From the NCBI RefSeq assembly GCF_900102165.1, contig NZ_FNBD01000006.1:210722-274721 (forward strand): DNA of 64,000 nucleotides. Reading direction: 5' to 3'. The number at the start of each line of letters is the position of its first letter. Within the stretch, counting starts at the first letter, position 1. This document shows, piece by piece, positions 26,762-36,335 of this stretch. The position numbers and the translations under genes are program-made. The notes under the pieces are model-generated. The model was not told the origin of the DNA. It saw nothing but the letters and a program-made list of their open reading frames with translations, and did not search any database. The DNA comes from Cellulophaga baltica (GTDB lineage: Bacteria > Bacteroidota > Bacteroidia > Flavobacteriales > Flavobacteriaceae).

Positions 26762-28636
26762 TTACAACGAATTTAAAAAGCTCCCTAAATCCATATCTTT
26801 GTCTAAATTTAGCTTCTTTTTTAATCGGTATTTAGACTTCAGGATACTATCTGGAAGCACATTAAATATTGCCGCTATTTCTTTTGTAGACAAATTCATC
26901 CTTAAAAAAGCCGCTAGCCTTATTTCCTTTTCCGTAATATCTGCATATATAGCTCTTAGTTTATCATCAAAATCATTATGCACATCCGCGAAGTAAGTTT
27001 TAAATAACTCCCAGTCCTTATCATCAGAATTCTGCTTTTTTAACAACAACAGAATTCTTCTAAACTGTAGTTTGAATTTATCGGGATTATCTTTCAGTTC
27101 CTTTAAGTCTTCAATTAAATCTTGGGTGAATGTATTTTTTTGTGCTAAATGTACCGTTAAGCTTGCCAATTCCTTTTGTTTATATTCAATCTCTTTTTTG
27201 TAAAGTTCATCTAATTTCCTTTGATTAGACTTGTTCTTTCTTAGACGTTGTCTGAAAATAAAAAATAGGAGTATAGACAATGACAAGCCAGAAAGCATGC
27301 CTCCTGCATAAAGACTCTTGGTTAAGGTATCTACTTTAGATTTGTGCTGTAAATTTTCAATTTCTTCTTTACTTAAAGCGAGTAATGTTTGTTTATTTTC
27401 AGTCTCATAGATTGTTTTCAATTCTTCTATTTGCTGCATTTTTGTATGGTTAAAAATGCTGTCTTTAAATATTTGGTGCGCTTTTAAATCGCGTAATGCC
27501 ATTTGCGGACTTTTCAACATATCATAAGTAGTAGACCTTAATTTATATCCTTCCATTAAGTAATCTAAACGCATGGAGGGTGTAGATTTATCAATAGCTT
27601 CATCTAAGAAACATAACGCTTTTTCTAGATTGTTTAAATCTATATGTAACCGCCCTAATTCTAAAAGCACTGCAATATGGTTATAAGCAAGTCCTTCCTT
27701 TTCATGACAATGTAAACTCTCTTCTAAATAAGCCTCAGAAGCTTCCAAGTTCTTCATTTCTCTATAGGTTGAACCAATATTGGTATACACCATAGCTTCA
27801 TTTGATCTGAGTCCAAAGTTCTTAGCAATTTCGAGGCTTTTAAAAAAATACTCTAAAGCCTTATCATAGTCCTGCAATGCCGCCCATGAGGTGCCAATTT
27901 GCAGGTACATGTTTGATTGCCAGATATTATCATCTACCGCAATATAAACTTCTAAAGCCTGATAATAATACGGTATAGATGCTTCGTAATTTTCTGTATT
28001 GTATTGTATCTCTCCTAATCTTGCTACAATATCTGCCTTCGTTAGCGGATCCGTATGTAGTGAGTCTATGTTATTCAATGCTTGCATGTACAATTGCTGA
28101 GATAATTTAAATTGCCCATTACTCAGGTACACACTAGCAATATTACCTAAGCAAACATTCACTAATTCTTTTTCATCATTGTTTTCAAATATAACTTTCG
28201 CCTCGTTAAGCATTTCTAAAGCTTCCTTTTTTTTAGCGTCTAAGCGTTTAATATCTGCCAATTCTAATAAGCTTTTTGCGTAAAAAACCTCTTCCTCTAG
28301 TTCTGTAGAAAGTTTCATGGCGGTTTCATGATACGACACAGCTGCATCTAATTGGTTTAATGCCCTATAACTAATGGCCGATTGATATACCGCCTTAAGT
28401 TGCTTTTTTTTATCCTCCAGCCTACGCGCTATCTCATAGGCTTGTAAGGAATATTTTAAGGAGGTTTCAGGGTTATTGTAGCGCAAAATTGCATACAATG
28501 TTTCAAGGGTTTCTACTTTACCTATAAGACTTTTTTCAGCTTTTAAAGCTTTTTTTAAACTATCTACTTTCCTCTCTATTTGCCCATAAGAAAAAGCAAA
28601 GCAAAAGGTAGCCAATACCATTATAAAAACTTTCAT
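26762..28636 (-). CDS. TPR sensor with transmembrane helix and C-terminal HTH
   Basis: A 624-residue protein with a signal peptide (about 18 residues), some ten tetratricopeptide repeats (about 40-390, e.g. ASIPYYYQALEVYI, KALEYFFKSLEIA), a transmembrane helix near 440-462 (AGGMLSGLSLSILLFFIF), a coiled coil, and a C-terminal LuxR-like helix-turn-helix (EKEIRLAAFLRMNLSTKEIA, then SILKSKYRLKKKL). This periplasmic-TPR, cytoplasmic-HTH design is common in Bacteroidota and suggests a one-protein signalling regulator that senses outside and binds DNA inside. The targets are unknown. It lies upstream of the sparse decaying region. Confidence 0.85.
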   Translation of the reverse strand: MKVFIMVLATFCFAFSYGQIERKVDSLKKALKAEKSLIGKVETLETLYAILRYNNPETSLKYSLQAYEIARRLEDKKKQLKAVYQSAISYRALNQLDAAVSYHETAMKLSTELEEEVFYAKSLLELADIKRLDAKKKEALEMLNEAKVIFENNDEKELVNVCLGNIASVYLSNGQFKLSQQLYMQALNNIDSLHTDPLTKADIVARLGEIQYNTENYEASIPYYYQALEVYIAVDDNIWQSNMYLQIGTSWAALQDYDKALEYFFKSLEIAKNFGLRSNEAMVYTNIGSTYREMKNLEASEAYLEESLHCHEKEGLAYNHIAVLLELGRLHIDLNNLEKALCFLDEAIDKSTPSMRLDYLMEGYKLRSTTYDMLKSPQMALRDLKAHQIFKDSIFNHTKMQQIEELKTIYETENKQTLLALSKEEIENLQHKSKVDTLTKSLYAGGMLSGLSLSILLFFIFRQRLRKNKSNQRKLDELYKKEIEYKQKELASLTVHLAQKNTFTQDLIEDLKELKDNPDKFKLQFRRILLLLKKQNSDDKDWELFKTYFADVHNDFDDKLRAIYADITEKEIRLAAFLRMNLSTKEIAAIFNVLPDSILKSKYRLKKKLNLDKDMDLGSFLNSL

Positions 28637-29221
28637 AACTAGAATTAAACTATTTATAGTTGGAATAATTTAAATAATAGGGGGAGTATATTTTTCATTC
28701 TGGAGTTCTAAGATAGCGGTTTTCTGCTTTATAATAACATAAAACCTCAGAAGGCTATAGGAACAAATGTCTATTCCTTATCCTCAAAATCACCTTAAAG
28801 TACGTAGTATAAAAATCGAATGACACCTCATTTTTACAGCTATTAAGAGCGTATTGTACCATATCCAAATAACTACCATTTTAAGACATATCGTATAGTA
28901 GTATCTTTTCGTTGTCCATACTTTGTCTATAGCATTTATTAGGCGTACGCCCTAATTGCGTCTAGTTTTAATTATGCTGGTCTTAAAATCGTCTGAAAGT
29001 AGTAAATGGAATCAAATTAAACTCTAATTCTATTTTTATGGGTCTTGTTAAATATCATATGCTGTAACAAAGAAGAGATCGGGTAGTGCTTTGTTATTGC
29101 TTTTGACCTCAAAACGTGTATCAGAAATAGCAGTGAAAGATTTCCGTTTTCTAAAACACTTATTTTCTAACTTTTTCTCTTTCTATCTTTAACTTGTTGT
29201 ACTGGGGTCTTTTTACGCCTG
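28637..29221. other. Gene-free stretch (585 bp)
   Basis: No frame with recognisable homology, no hairpin terminator and no tRNA is visible on either strand. It begins upstream of the TPR/HTH gene, so its left end should contain that gene's promoter, but no exact TAnnTTTG match is seen there. It may be decayed coding DNA. Confidence 0.5.
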
Positions 29222-31368
29222 TTATTTGTATGTAAAAAGCTTAGCTATGGTTTTGCTAATTTCCTCTAGTTTTTCCAAGGGCTCCATTAAACTAGGGTTG
29301 GTCACAGTAATCTTTTGCGTTGTATTTAGGGAAGATTGCATGGGATAAATTAAAATACAACTTGTCTTTTTAAAATACGTATTCAAATAAGTCGGAATTT
29401 TACTCATATTTCTATGGTAAGAAAGTTGTTCTTTTCTGCTTAAAACAATAATTATGTTGTCGTCTTTAAAAAAAGTTTTAGCTATAATCAAAAAATTATC
29501 CCAATCATTTAACGTTTCAAATGAACATTCAATAGGATATTGTTTTTTAATATCTTTTATAAATTTTAAAGTGTTTTCATTGCCATAAAAAAGGAGTTTA
29601 GCGCTGGTATTTCTTGCGATGTTCCACACTTTTAGTAACCAAAAAGGAAAACCTATTTCTTTTTCCGCATTTTCAGGTACAATAACGATATGTCTTTTTA
29701 TAGTCCCGAGAGGTTGAACAGGTTTATAAATTAAGGTGGTGGTTCTACTTTTAGTTAAAATACCTTCTGTAGGTTTCCTAAAAATGAATCTGAAATACCT
29801 TTATGAACATGGAGCCCTAGAATTAAATCAGTTATGGCGTGTTCTTTTGTAACGCTAGTGATTCCATTTATTAAATTGATATCTTAACGCAATAGTTCAT
29901 GTAAGTTGGTGTCTGTAGCGGCTGCAGCTATGGCTGCCTTACTTAGTATTGTTTTTGCTAGTTTATCTGCAGAACCATTAGTCTTAGTATTATCAACAAT
30001 ACTCAGCGCATACAAGCCATCTTTGTTACTTTTGGATTTGATAGTGATTCCTAAATTAATGAGTTCATCAGTAGTATCCATATTACTGATAGGAATTAAT
30101 ATTCGTTCTGGATGGTCAGTTTCTTCAGGCAAAGCATCCGTATGTTCTGAGAGTGCAATATTTTGAGCTCCTTTTTGAGCTACAAAAGAAGCGATAGTAC
30201 ATGTAAACAGAATCATAAGTATTGTGCCATTCAGAATAGTTTCGTTTAATAAACGTATCGGCTCACCAGATGGTGTTTTCCCAAGAATTATAGAATATCC
30301 GACCAAAACCGCAGCTAATGTTGCTGCTGCTTGAGCATTACTTAATCCAAAAATCAATCTACGTTCATCTAAAGAAAAACCATAAATTTTTTGTGTACAC
30401 CATGCTGCAATAAATTTTGCAAGCGTTGCAATAAAAATCATAATTGCCGCAACTTTAATTGTTTCAAAATCTTTAAAAAACACCCGGAAATCTATAAGCA
30501 TTCCCACGCCAATTAAGAAAAAAGGAATAAAAATAGCATTTCCCACAAATTCTATCCTATTCATTAAAGGTGAGATGTGAGGAATAAGTCTGTTTAAGGC
30601 TAAACCAGTTAAAAAAGCGCCTATAATAGGTTCTATTCCCGCCAGCTCTGCAAGACCAGCCCCTAAAAAAACCATTACTAAAACAAAAATATATTGAGAA
30701 ACATTATCATCAAATTTTTTAAAAAACCATCTTCCAATAATAGGGAACAGGAATAGCACAATGAAACCAAAAATTAGTATGGATACTGATAATCGAATCC
30801 AAAATTGCGCATTTACCTCTCCTGTTGTCATTCCAACAATGACTGCTAAAACCAATAAAGCCAGGGTATCAGTAATCATTGTTCCCCCCACGGTTATGTT
30901 TACGGCTCTATTTTTGGCAACACCAAGTTTGCTTATTAAGGGGTAAGCAATTAGGGTATGAGATGCAAACATACTGGCCAGTAAAACTGCTGTTTGCGTA
31001 GAGAAATCTAGAATGTAAATCCCACATATGGTACCTAATGTCATAGGAATACTGAAAGTAAGTAAACCAAAAACAATACTTTTTTTGCTGTTTTTTTTAA
31101 AGTCAACTAAGTCTATTTCCAATCCTGCAAGAAACATGATGTAAAGTAATCCGGCTGTTCCAGATAGTATAATTCCACTATCTCGTTCTATTAAATTAAC
31201 ACCATTAGGTCCAACTATAGCACCCGCAATTATTAGCCCAAGAAGGTGTGGTATTTTAATTTTGTTTAGGATTATTGGAGTAAACAAAATAATCACCAAT
31301 ATTAAAAGAAATTTTAAAACAGGATCTGTTAATGGCAGCGATGTTTCAAATATGCTAACTACTATCAT
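29222..31368 (-). pseudogene. Cation:proton antiporter (CPA2/KefB type), broken in its C-terminal stress domain
   Basis: The first 494 codons (31368 to 29884) are intact and encode about 12-13 transmembrane helices of a CPA2 Na+/H+ antiporter (GLIIAGAIVGPNGVN, LAGLEIDLVDFKK, LSNAQAAATLAAVLVGY) followed by the start of a UspA-like domain. The frame then meets TAA (29884-29886). Homologous sequence continues in the same frame (NLINGITSVTKEHAITDLI), then shifts by one base in an A run near 29774-29776 into the frame that continues to 29222 and includes RHIVIVPENAEKEIGFPFW. A one-base insertion and one codon change would restore a protein of about 715 residues, normal for flavobacterial relatives. 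The membrane part may still be made and work as a truncated antiporter. Confidence 0.85.
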
Positions 31369-31949
31369 AGTTTAATTTATGAAATGAAATATTTATTGTT
31401 CACTCAATATTTGAGTCATAAACGTGGGGAGCGTTTAAAAACGTTCTATTTTTTATTTGAATGCATTAAAAACAAACATCATTCAAATAATTTTTCTCTT
31501 TCTAAATTAAGATAGTTTGGTACTATAAATATAGATGAAACTATGAATTGTAAGCTAAATAAATATTGAAAGCAATCATTTATACGGGTTGTTTAGTATT
31601 GCTTAATTTTTCTTAAAAGAAATGTATTTTTAGATGGTATAATCTACTCTTTTTGCATTAATTTAATCATTAAGGCTAGTATTGTCTTAATGACACGCGC
31701 TAGTTGAATGAACATATTTTATAAAGTATTCATCAGTCCTTTCTCAAGTCAAACGCTATTTGTTGTATGCACATGATCAACTAAATTAGAAATTTACTTC
31801 GTACTTATTTTTTATAAAATGCCAGGTTACAGATAACGAAAAAAGATAGGAACTGAAGAAGGTCTTTAAATGCAATCCGAAATTAATAAGGTTAAACCTT
31901 TTTTAAAAATAAGAGTCCTACCAATAGCTAATCATTAAAATATATAAAA
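31369..31949. other. Gene-free stretch (581 bp)
   Basis: Very AT-rich and full of stops in all frames. It must hold the antiporter promoter at the left and the promoter of the small exported protein at the right. No RNA gene or recognisable remnant is seen. Confidence 0.5.
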
Positions 31950-32351
31950 ATGAAAAAAATAATTACAGTGATCGTATTATTCATTGGTATGAATGCAATT
32001 GCACAAAGAAGCGAAAAAAAAGTCATTGATCCTGAAACGTTTGCTCAAAAAAACACAGAAAGATCAACTAAAGAATTAGGCTTAAATGAAGATCAGCAAG
32101 CTAAAGTTTATGATATGAATCTTAGAAATGCTCAAGAGCGCACATCTAAAATGGAAGAGCGTAAAAGTGGCGAAAGAAAAAAACCGACCGAAGAAGAACG
32201 TGAAGCAAGAAAAGCTGAAATGGAAGCTCAATTAAATGCTCATAAAGAAGAAATGAGAGGCATTCTAAATACAGAGCAGTTTCAAAAATGGGAAACCATG
32301 CAAGAAAAAAGAGGTAAAAACAAAAAAGGAGCTAAAAAAATGAAGTCGTAA
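31950..32351 (+). CDS. Small exported charged helical protein (Spy/CpxP-like character)
   Basis: A 133-residue protein with a signal peptide of about 18 residues (cleavage near NAIAQR). The mature part is almost entirely charged helix (ELGLNEDQQAKVYDMNLRN, EEEREARKAEMEAQL, EEMRGILNTEQFQKWE) and ends in a Lys/Gly tail. The pattern of L-x-L-x-x-x-Q and LNTEQFQKW resembles periplasmic Spy/CpxP-type chaperones or sensors, often described in Bacteroidota as DUF4890-like. This assignment rests on composition and short motifs. It is monocistronic, with a likely terminator 35 bp after the stop. Confidence 0.7.
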   Translation: MKKIITVIVLFIGMNAIAQRSEKKVIDPETFAQKNTERSTKELGLNEDQQAKVYDMNLRNAQERTSKMEERKSGERKKPTEEEREARKAEMEAQLNAHKEEMRGILNTEQFQKWETMQEKRGKNKKGAKKMKS

Positions 32352-32385
32352 ACAAGATCCATAATTTTGAGTAAACAAAAATTTC

Positions 32386-32424
32386 AGTGGGTTTAACTTT
32401 TCTATAGTTGGACCCGTTTTTTAT
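32386..32424 (+). terminator. Imperfect terminator after the small exported protein
   Basis: Complementary GGGT..AAC and GTT..ACCC arms around an AT-rich loop, followed by GTTTTTTAT. The stem has internal mismatches. Confidence 0.45.
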
Positions 32425-32430
32425 ATCTAG

Positions 32431-32570
32431 TTAAAACGGATTAAGTATCAACTTCCAAGTAGTATTCGAACCGTCCATTTTTTTGTGTGCTTCATTCATG
32501 CTAGATATCCTGATTTTTATGAGCATCATCTATTGGGAATTCCATTGTGTTGTTTGTGCCTTCCTTATCT
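32431..32570 (-). pseudogene. Possible 3' remnant of a zinc-type alcohol dehydrogenase
   Basis: On the minus strand, short frames linked by a frameshift read roughly DDAHKNQDI and then ISSMNEAHKKMDGSNTTW, ending at a stop at 32431-32433. This pattern resembles the C-terminal end of zinc-dependent alcohol dehydrogenases (an H-N-I/D-I block, a NEAH/NEAY block, then a final strand). No longer frame is present. The similarity is short and judged by eye, so this is tentative. The rest of the gene-free interval 32352-32819 shows nothing recognisable. Confidence 0.3.
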
Positions 32571-32819
32571 CACCATTATATTTTCAATGAGGGTAGTGCT
32601 GAACATACCATACCGTTTCTGATTTCTAGGGGGAAGTCGAGCAGTTTATTTCCAAAACAAATTCTACACAGACTAGAATCACGTAATTTTTATTAATTTT
32701 TAAAATGGATATTGAATTCCTGGAATGATCCATAGTAATAAAATTGCTTAGATGACATCGGTTATCTCATGTGTACGAAATGAAGCTTAGCTTTGGAGTA
32801 TACTTAAAATCATTCCAAA

Positions 32820-33668
32820 ATGAAAAGAATATTAATTCCAACAGATTTTTCACATAATGCCAATAACGCAATAAATTACGCCATTGAGCTCTACAAAAGA
32901 GAATCTTGTGAATTCTTTATTTTGCATTCGTACTATCTAACTGGATATTCATAAAACAATCTTTTAAGTCCTGAACCTACCGACAAAAAGTTAAATGAGG
33001 TAAAAGAGCTTGCAGAAAAAAGCATGGAAAAGTTAAAGAAGCACGAACGCTTTAATAATGCGAACAATAAACACACGTTTCATTTTCTGAATGAATTTGG
33101 ATCTTTTAATGATGTACTCAAAAAAGTTGTTGAAAAAGAAGATATAGAGTTGATACTTATTGGATCGGAAGGGGGAAAAGAGGACAAAAAATTAATTCAA
33201 GGTAGTAATGCCGTAAATACGATGGAGAAGGTTAGAAACTGTCCGGTGTTTGAAATTCCTGATAAGGTTATTATTAAAAATCCAAACGAGATTGTGTTTC
33301 CTACCAGTTTTAAAACGCATTACAAGGAAAAGGAATTAGCAACTTTAATTGAAATTTCTAAAATAACCAATGCTCCCATCCGAATTTTGTATATTCAAAA
33401 GGATAAAGAATTCAGTAAAAAACAATCGGAAAATAAAGCGTTGCTGAATCAGATTTTAGGTGCTACTAGTTTTTCGCACCATGTATTATATAGTTCAGAC
33501 ATACAAGAAGGTGTGCGTTGTTTTTTCCAAAGTCGCGAAAGCGAGATGATAGCTTTTATAAACAAGAAGCATAATTTTTTTGGTAGTATTTTCTCAAACC
33601 CAATGGTGAAAGAATTAGGCAATAACCCTAACATTCCTGTATTGGCTTTACATGATTTAAGAAACTAA
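32820..33668 (+). pseudogene. Universal stress protein with an internal stop
   Basis: A UspA-family gene starting at the ATG at 32820 (MKRILIPTDFSHNANNAINY, the classic Usp start) is interrupted by TAA at 32952-32954, codon 45, after the first strand-helix unit (FFILHSYYLTGYS). The same frame then stays open to 33668 with a tandem-Usp pattern (IELILIGSEGG, then a second domain NEIVFPTSF, ILYIQ, IPVLALHDL). Restored length would be about 282 residues, typical for flavobacterial two-domain Usp proteins. An internal ATG at 33024 could give a 214-residue product lacking the N-terminal strand. A single base substitution is sufficient to explain the lesion. Confidence 0.82.
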
Positions 33669-33975
33669 AAAAATAGTAGTACACATTACTTAAAACATAT
33701 GACAAGAGTGCTAAATCTTAAATTTATAAAATAAAATTTTCATTAAAGTATCGAGAGACTGCTATACCATCTATATAATGGCTTTACCTCTTCTCAAGAA
33801 TGAAATTATTTTAGTAGACTTAGAAAGGTTACTCCTGTTATATGCCTTATTAAAAGCCACAGCTACTAAAAAGTAGTCTGTTAAGCGCTATTACCAATAA
33901 TAGTCTACAAATTTTAGCTCTAAATTTTATCTATTTATAATCTCATTATATTTTTAGAATGCTCATGAATTCATT
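33669..33975. other. Gene-free stretch (307 bp)
   Basis: Lies between the broken usp gene and the convergent mutS2-like gene. No terminator hairpin, RNA gene or homologous frame is seen. One 32-codon frame from 33779 has no support. Confidence 0.45.
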
Positions 33976-36153
33976 CTATTTCTTCTTTTTTGCTTCTACC
34001 AATTCCAATTGGTTTATACTTACGTTTGTGGTGAACATACCATAATTAACCACCGCCTTATTTTTCTCTAATTTATCAATACTACCCACCGCTTTTCCAT
34101 CTATCATTCGCACACGGTCTCCAAGCCTAAAAATAGGTTTAGGCTTATTCTTTTCTACAACAGCCTTTATCTTTTTCTCTTTCTTTTTTTCTTCCCTAAT
34201 GACTTCAACTTTCTGAATCACCTCTTTTTCAACTTCAACCTTCTTCGCTTTTTCTATTTTTACTTGTTGCGAAGATTTCTTTTTACGCTTGCTATTTTCT
34301 GTTTCTACAATCCGAAGCAATTCTGAAACAAGAGGTCTTTTCTTTTTATCTTGAAAATATTTCAATGCCGCATCATTCAATTTATTTCCTAAATAAATCA
34401 TTCGCTGGCTAGAATCATACAACTCTTGGTAATTTTCTAATTTAGATTTCACTTTCGTATTCAGTTCCTCGAATCGTTGTGCTTCACTACGCGCTTTTGT
34501 TTCTTCCTCTCTAAGCTTTGTTCCGGTTTTAACCATAGAACTACGCTCTTTTTGTAATTTGGCTATCGTGGCATCAAAACGCACTTTACCACTCTCAATT
34601 TTTTTCTTAGCACGGTTTATTAGACTATATGGAATTCCGTTTTTCTGCGCTACTTCAAATGTAAACGAACTTCCTGCTTGCCCTAAAACCAGTTGATACG
34701 TAGGTTCTAAGGTTTTTGAATCAAACAACATATTGGCATTGGTTGCATGGGGCAATTCATTAGCCAACAACTTTAAGTTGGAGTAGTGCGTAGTAATCAC
34801 ACCATAAGAACCACGTTCATAAAATACTTCTAAAAAAATCTCCGCTAGTGCTCCTCCTAGTTCCGGATCACTACCTGTACCAAATTCATCAATTAAGAAC
34901 AAGGTTTTATCATCACACTTACGTAAGAAGTAGTTCATGTTCTTAAGTCGGTAACTGTACGTACTTAGATGATTTTCAATAGATTGATTATCTCCAATGT
35001 CTGTTAATATCCTACTAAACAAACACACTTTACTACGCTCATGCACTGGGATTAATAAGCCACTCTGCAACATCACCTGTAGAATTCCTAAGGTTTTTAG
35101 GGTGATACTTTTTCCTCCTGCATTAGGACCAGAAATAACAATAATTCTATTTTCATCATGCAAACCTATCGTCTGAGGATACGTCTTTTCTTTCTTGCGT
35201 TTATTAGTTAAGTAGAGCAGTGGGTGATAGGCATCCCTTAAATATAATTCATTATTCTCACTAAACTCTGGCAATACAGCATCCATTTCCATAGCGTATT
35301 TCGCCTTTGCAGCGGTAATATCTATGTGGGCTAAAAAGTCTTGATATATAGATAATTCAGGAATAAAAGGAGTGATATGCGCGGTTAGCACCCTAAGAAT
35401 TCTTTGAATCTCTTCACGCTCTTCAAATTCTAAATTATTTAATTGACGACTAAATTGTAACGCTGCTTCTGGTTCTATATAAACGATACTTCCGGTTTTA
35501 GAAGTACCCATAACAGCACCTTTCACCTTTTTACGGTTCATGGCTTTTACCGCTAAAACACGACGGTTATCTACAACAGATTCTCTAATCTCATCTAAAA
35601 AATCTGAAGCTTGGTACATGGTCAGCGCCCGAGAAAAACTCTGATTAATCTTCCCTTTCAAGCCATTAATTTCCGATCTAATAATCCGTAAATTATCTGA
35701 GGCATTATCTTTAATTTCCCCAAACCTATCTATGACAGCATCTATTTGCGTTGGAATCTCTATATTTAGTTCAACATCTTCGGATGCTTGAAAAAGTAAA
35801 GGGTAGTACTCTTTAAATTTCTTTAAAAACTTCTTCAGCGTATTTACGGTACTACAGATATTACCAATTTTTCTAAAACCAGAAATCTCTATCGTTGCGT
35901 TTTCAATTTTTAATAGTTTTAACTCTTGATTAATCGCATCAAAACCATGATTGGGAATCCGGTTATCATTGGAAAAAGAAGAAACATATTCAGAAGTTTG
36001 TCCTAAATGTATTACAATCAATTCTTTTGATCTCAGCGGAACTATTTGCAAGGCATTTTCTTTACCCTGCTCTGTATTACAACGTGCTGCAATATGGTTT
36101 AGAACTGTATAAAATTCTAAATCTTTTAATGTCTTATCGTTTATCTTATTCAT
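33976..36153 (-). CDS. mutS2: MutS2-type DNA-binding ATPase without Smr domain
   Basis: A 725-residue MutS-family ATPase of the MutS2 branch. It lacks the mismatch-recognition domain, has core and clamp helices (about 20-320), the Walker A GPNAGGKS (342-349), a Walker B/D-loop LFLIDEFGTGSDPELGG (about 418-434), then a long coiled coil and a Lys/Glu-rich linker. The C-terminus ends with a small KOW-like beta domain (FRLGDRVRMIDGKAVGSI). The Smr nuclease domain found at the end of canonical MutS2 is absent. MutS2 proteins act on branched DNA or on collided ribosomes; without Smr the cutting activity is not expected. It is monocistronic, with a promoter element 8 bp upstream of the ATG. Confidence 0.88.
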   Translation of the reverse strand: MNKINDKTLKDLEFYTVLNHIAARCNTEQGKENALQIVPLRSKELIVIHLGQTSEYVSSFSNDNRIPNHGFDAINQELKLLKIENATIEISGFRKIGNICSTVNTLKKFLKKFKEYYPLLFQASEDVELNIEIPTQIDAVIDRFGEIKDNASDNLRIIRSEINGLKGKINQSFSRALTMYQASDFLDEIRESVVDNRRVLAVKAMNRKKVKGAVMGTSKTGSIVYIEPEAALQFSRQLNNLEFEEREEIQRILRVLTAHITPFIPELSIYQDFLAHIDITAAKAKYAMEMDAVLPEFSENNELYLRDAYHPLLYLTNKRKKEKTYPQTIGLHDENRIIVISGPNAGGKSITLKTLGILQVMLQSGLLIPVHERSKVCLFSRILTDIGDNQSIENHLSTYSYRLKNMNYFLRKCDDKTLFLIDEFGTGSDPELGGALAEIFLEVFYERGSYGVITTHYSNLKLLANELPHATNANMLFDSKTLEPTYQLVLGQAGSSFTFEVAQKNGIPYSLINRAKKKIESGKVRFDATIAKLQKERSSMVKTGTKLREEETKARSEAQRFEELNTKVKSKLENYQELYDSSQRMIYLGNKLNDAALKYFQDKKKRPLVSELLRIVETENSKRKKKSSQQVKIEKAKKVEVEKEVIQKVEVIREEKKKEKKIKAVVEKNKPKPIFRLGDRVRMIDGKAVGSIDKLEKNKAVVNYGMFTTNVSINQLELVEAKKKK

Positions 36154-36160
36154 TCTTTTT

Positions 36161-36168
36161 CAAAGATA
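36161..36168 (-). promoter_or_regulatory. -7 element for the mutS2-like gene
   Basis: Reads TATCTTTG on the minus strand, an exact TAnnTTTG match. It lies so close to the ATG that the transcript would have almost no leader. Confidence 0.35.
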
Positions 36169-36335
36169 CATTGAAAAAAATATTTCACTATAAATTACAA
36201 AATTAATTCACTTTTTGTCTAAGGATTGAGATACTTCATAGTACCCCAATAAGGCAATAAAAATTAGCTTTTGGAGTTTAATATACATTAGTTCTGATAC
36301 ATTTTTGTATCCACTTTAAACAGATTACTAATCCT

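Noticed and set aside
28637..29221. tRNA, small RNA or transposase remnant in the gene-free stretch
   Set aside because: No cloverleaf, terminator or recognisable transposase motif could be found on either strand.
32952..32954. Programmed readthrough or recoding at the usp stop
   Set aside because: The codon is TAA, not TGA, with no recoding structure visible, and a neighbouring gene is also broken; simple mutation is more likely.
33779..33877. 32-codon leucine-rich frame
   Set aside because: It is too short, has no promoter or homology, and sits in decayed AT-rich DNA.
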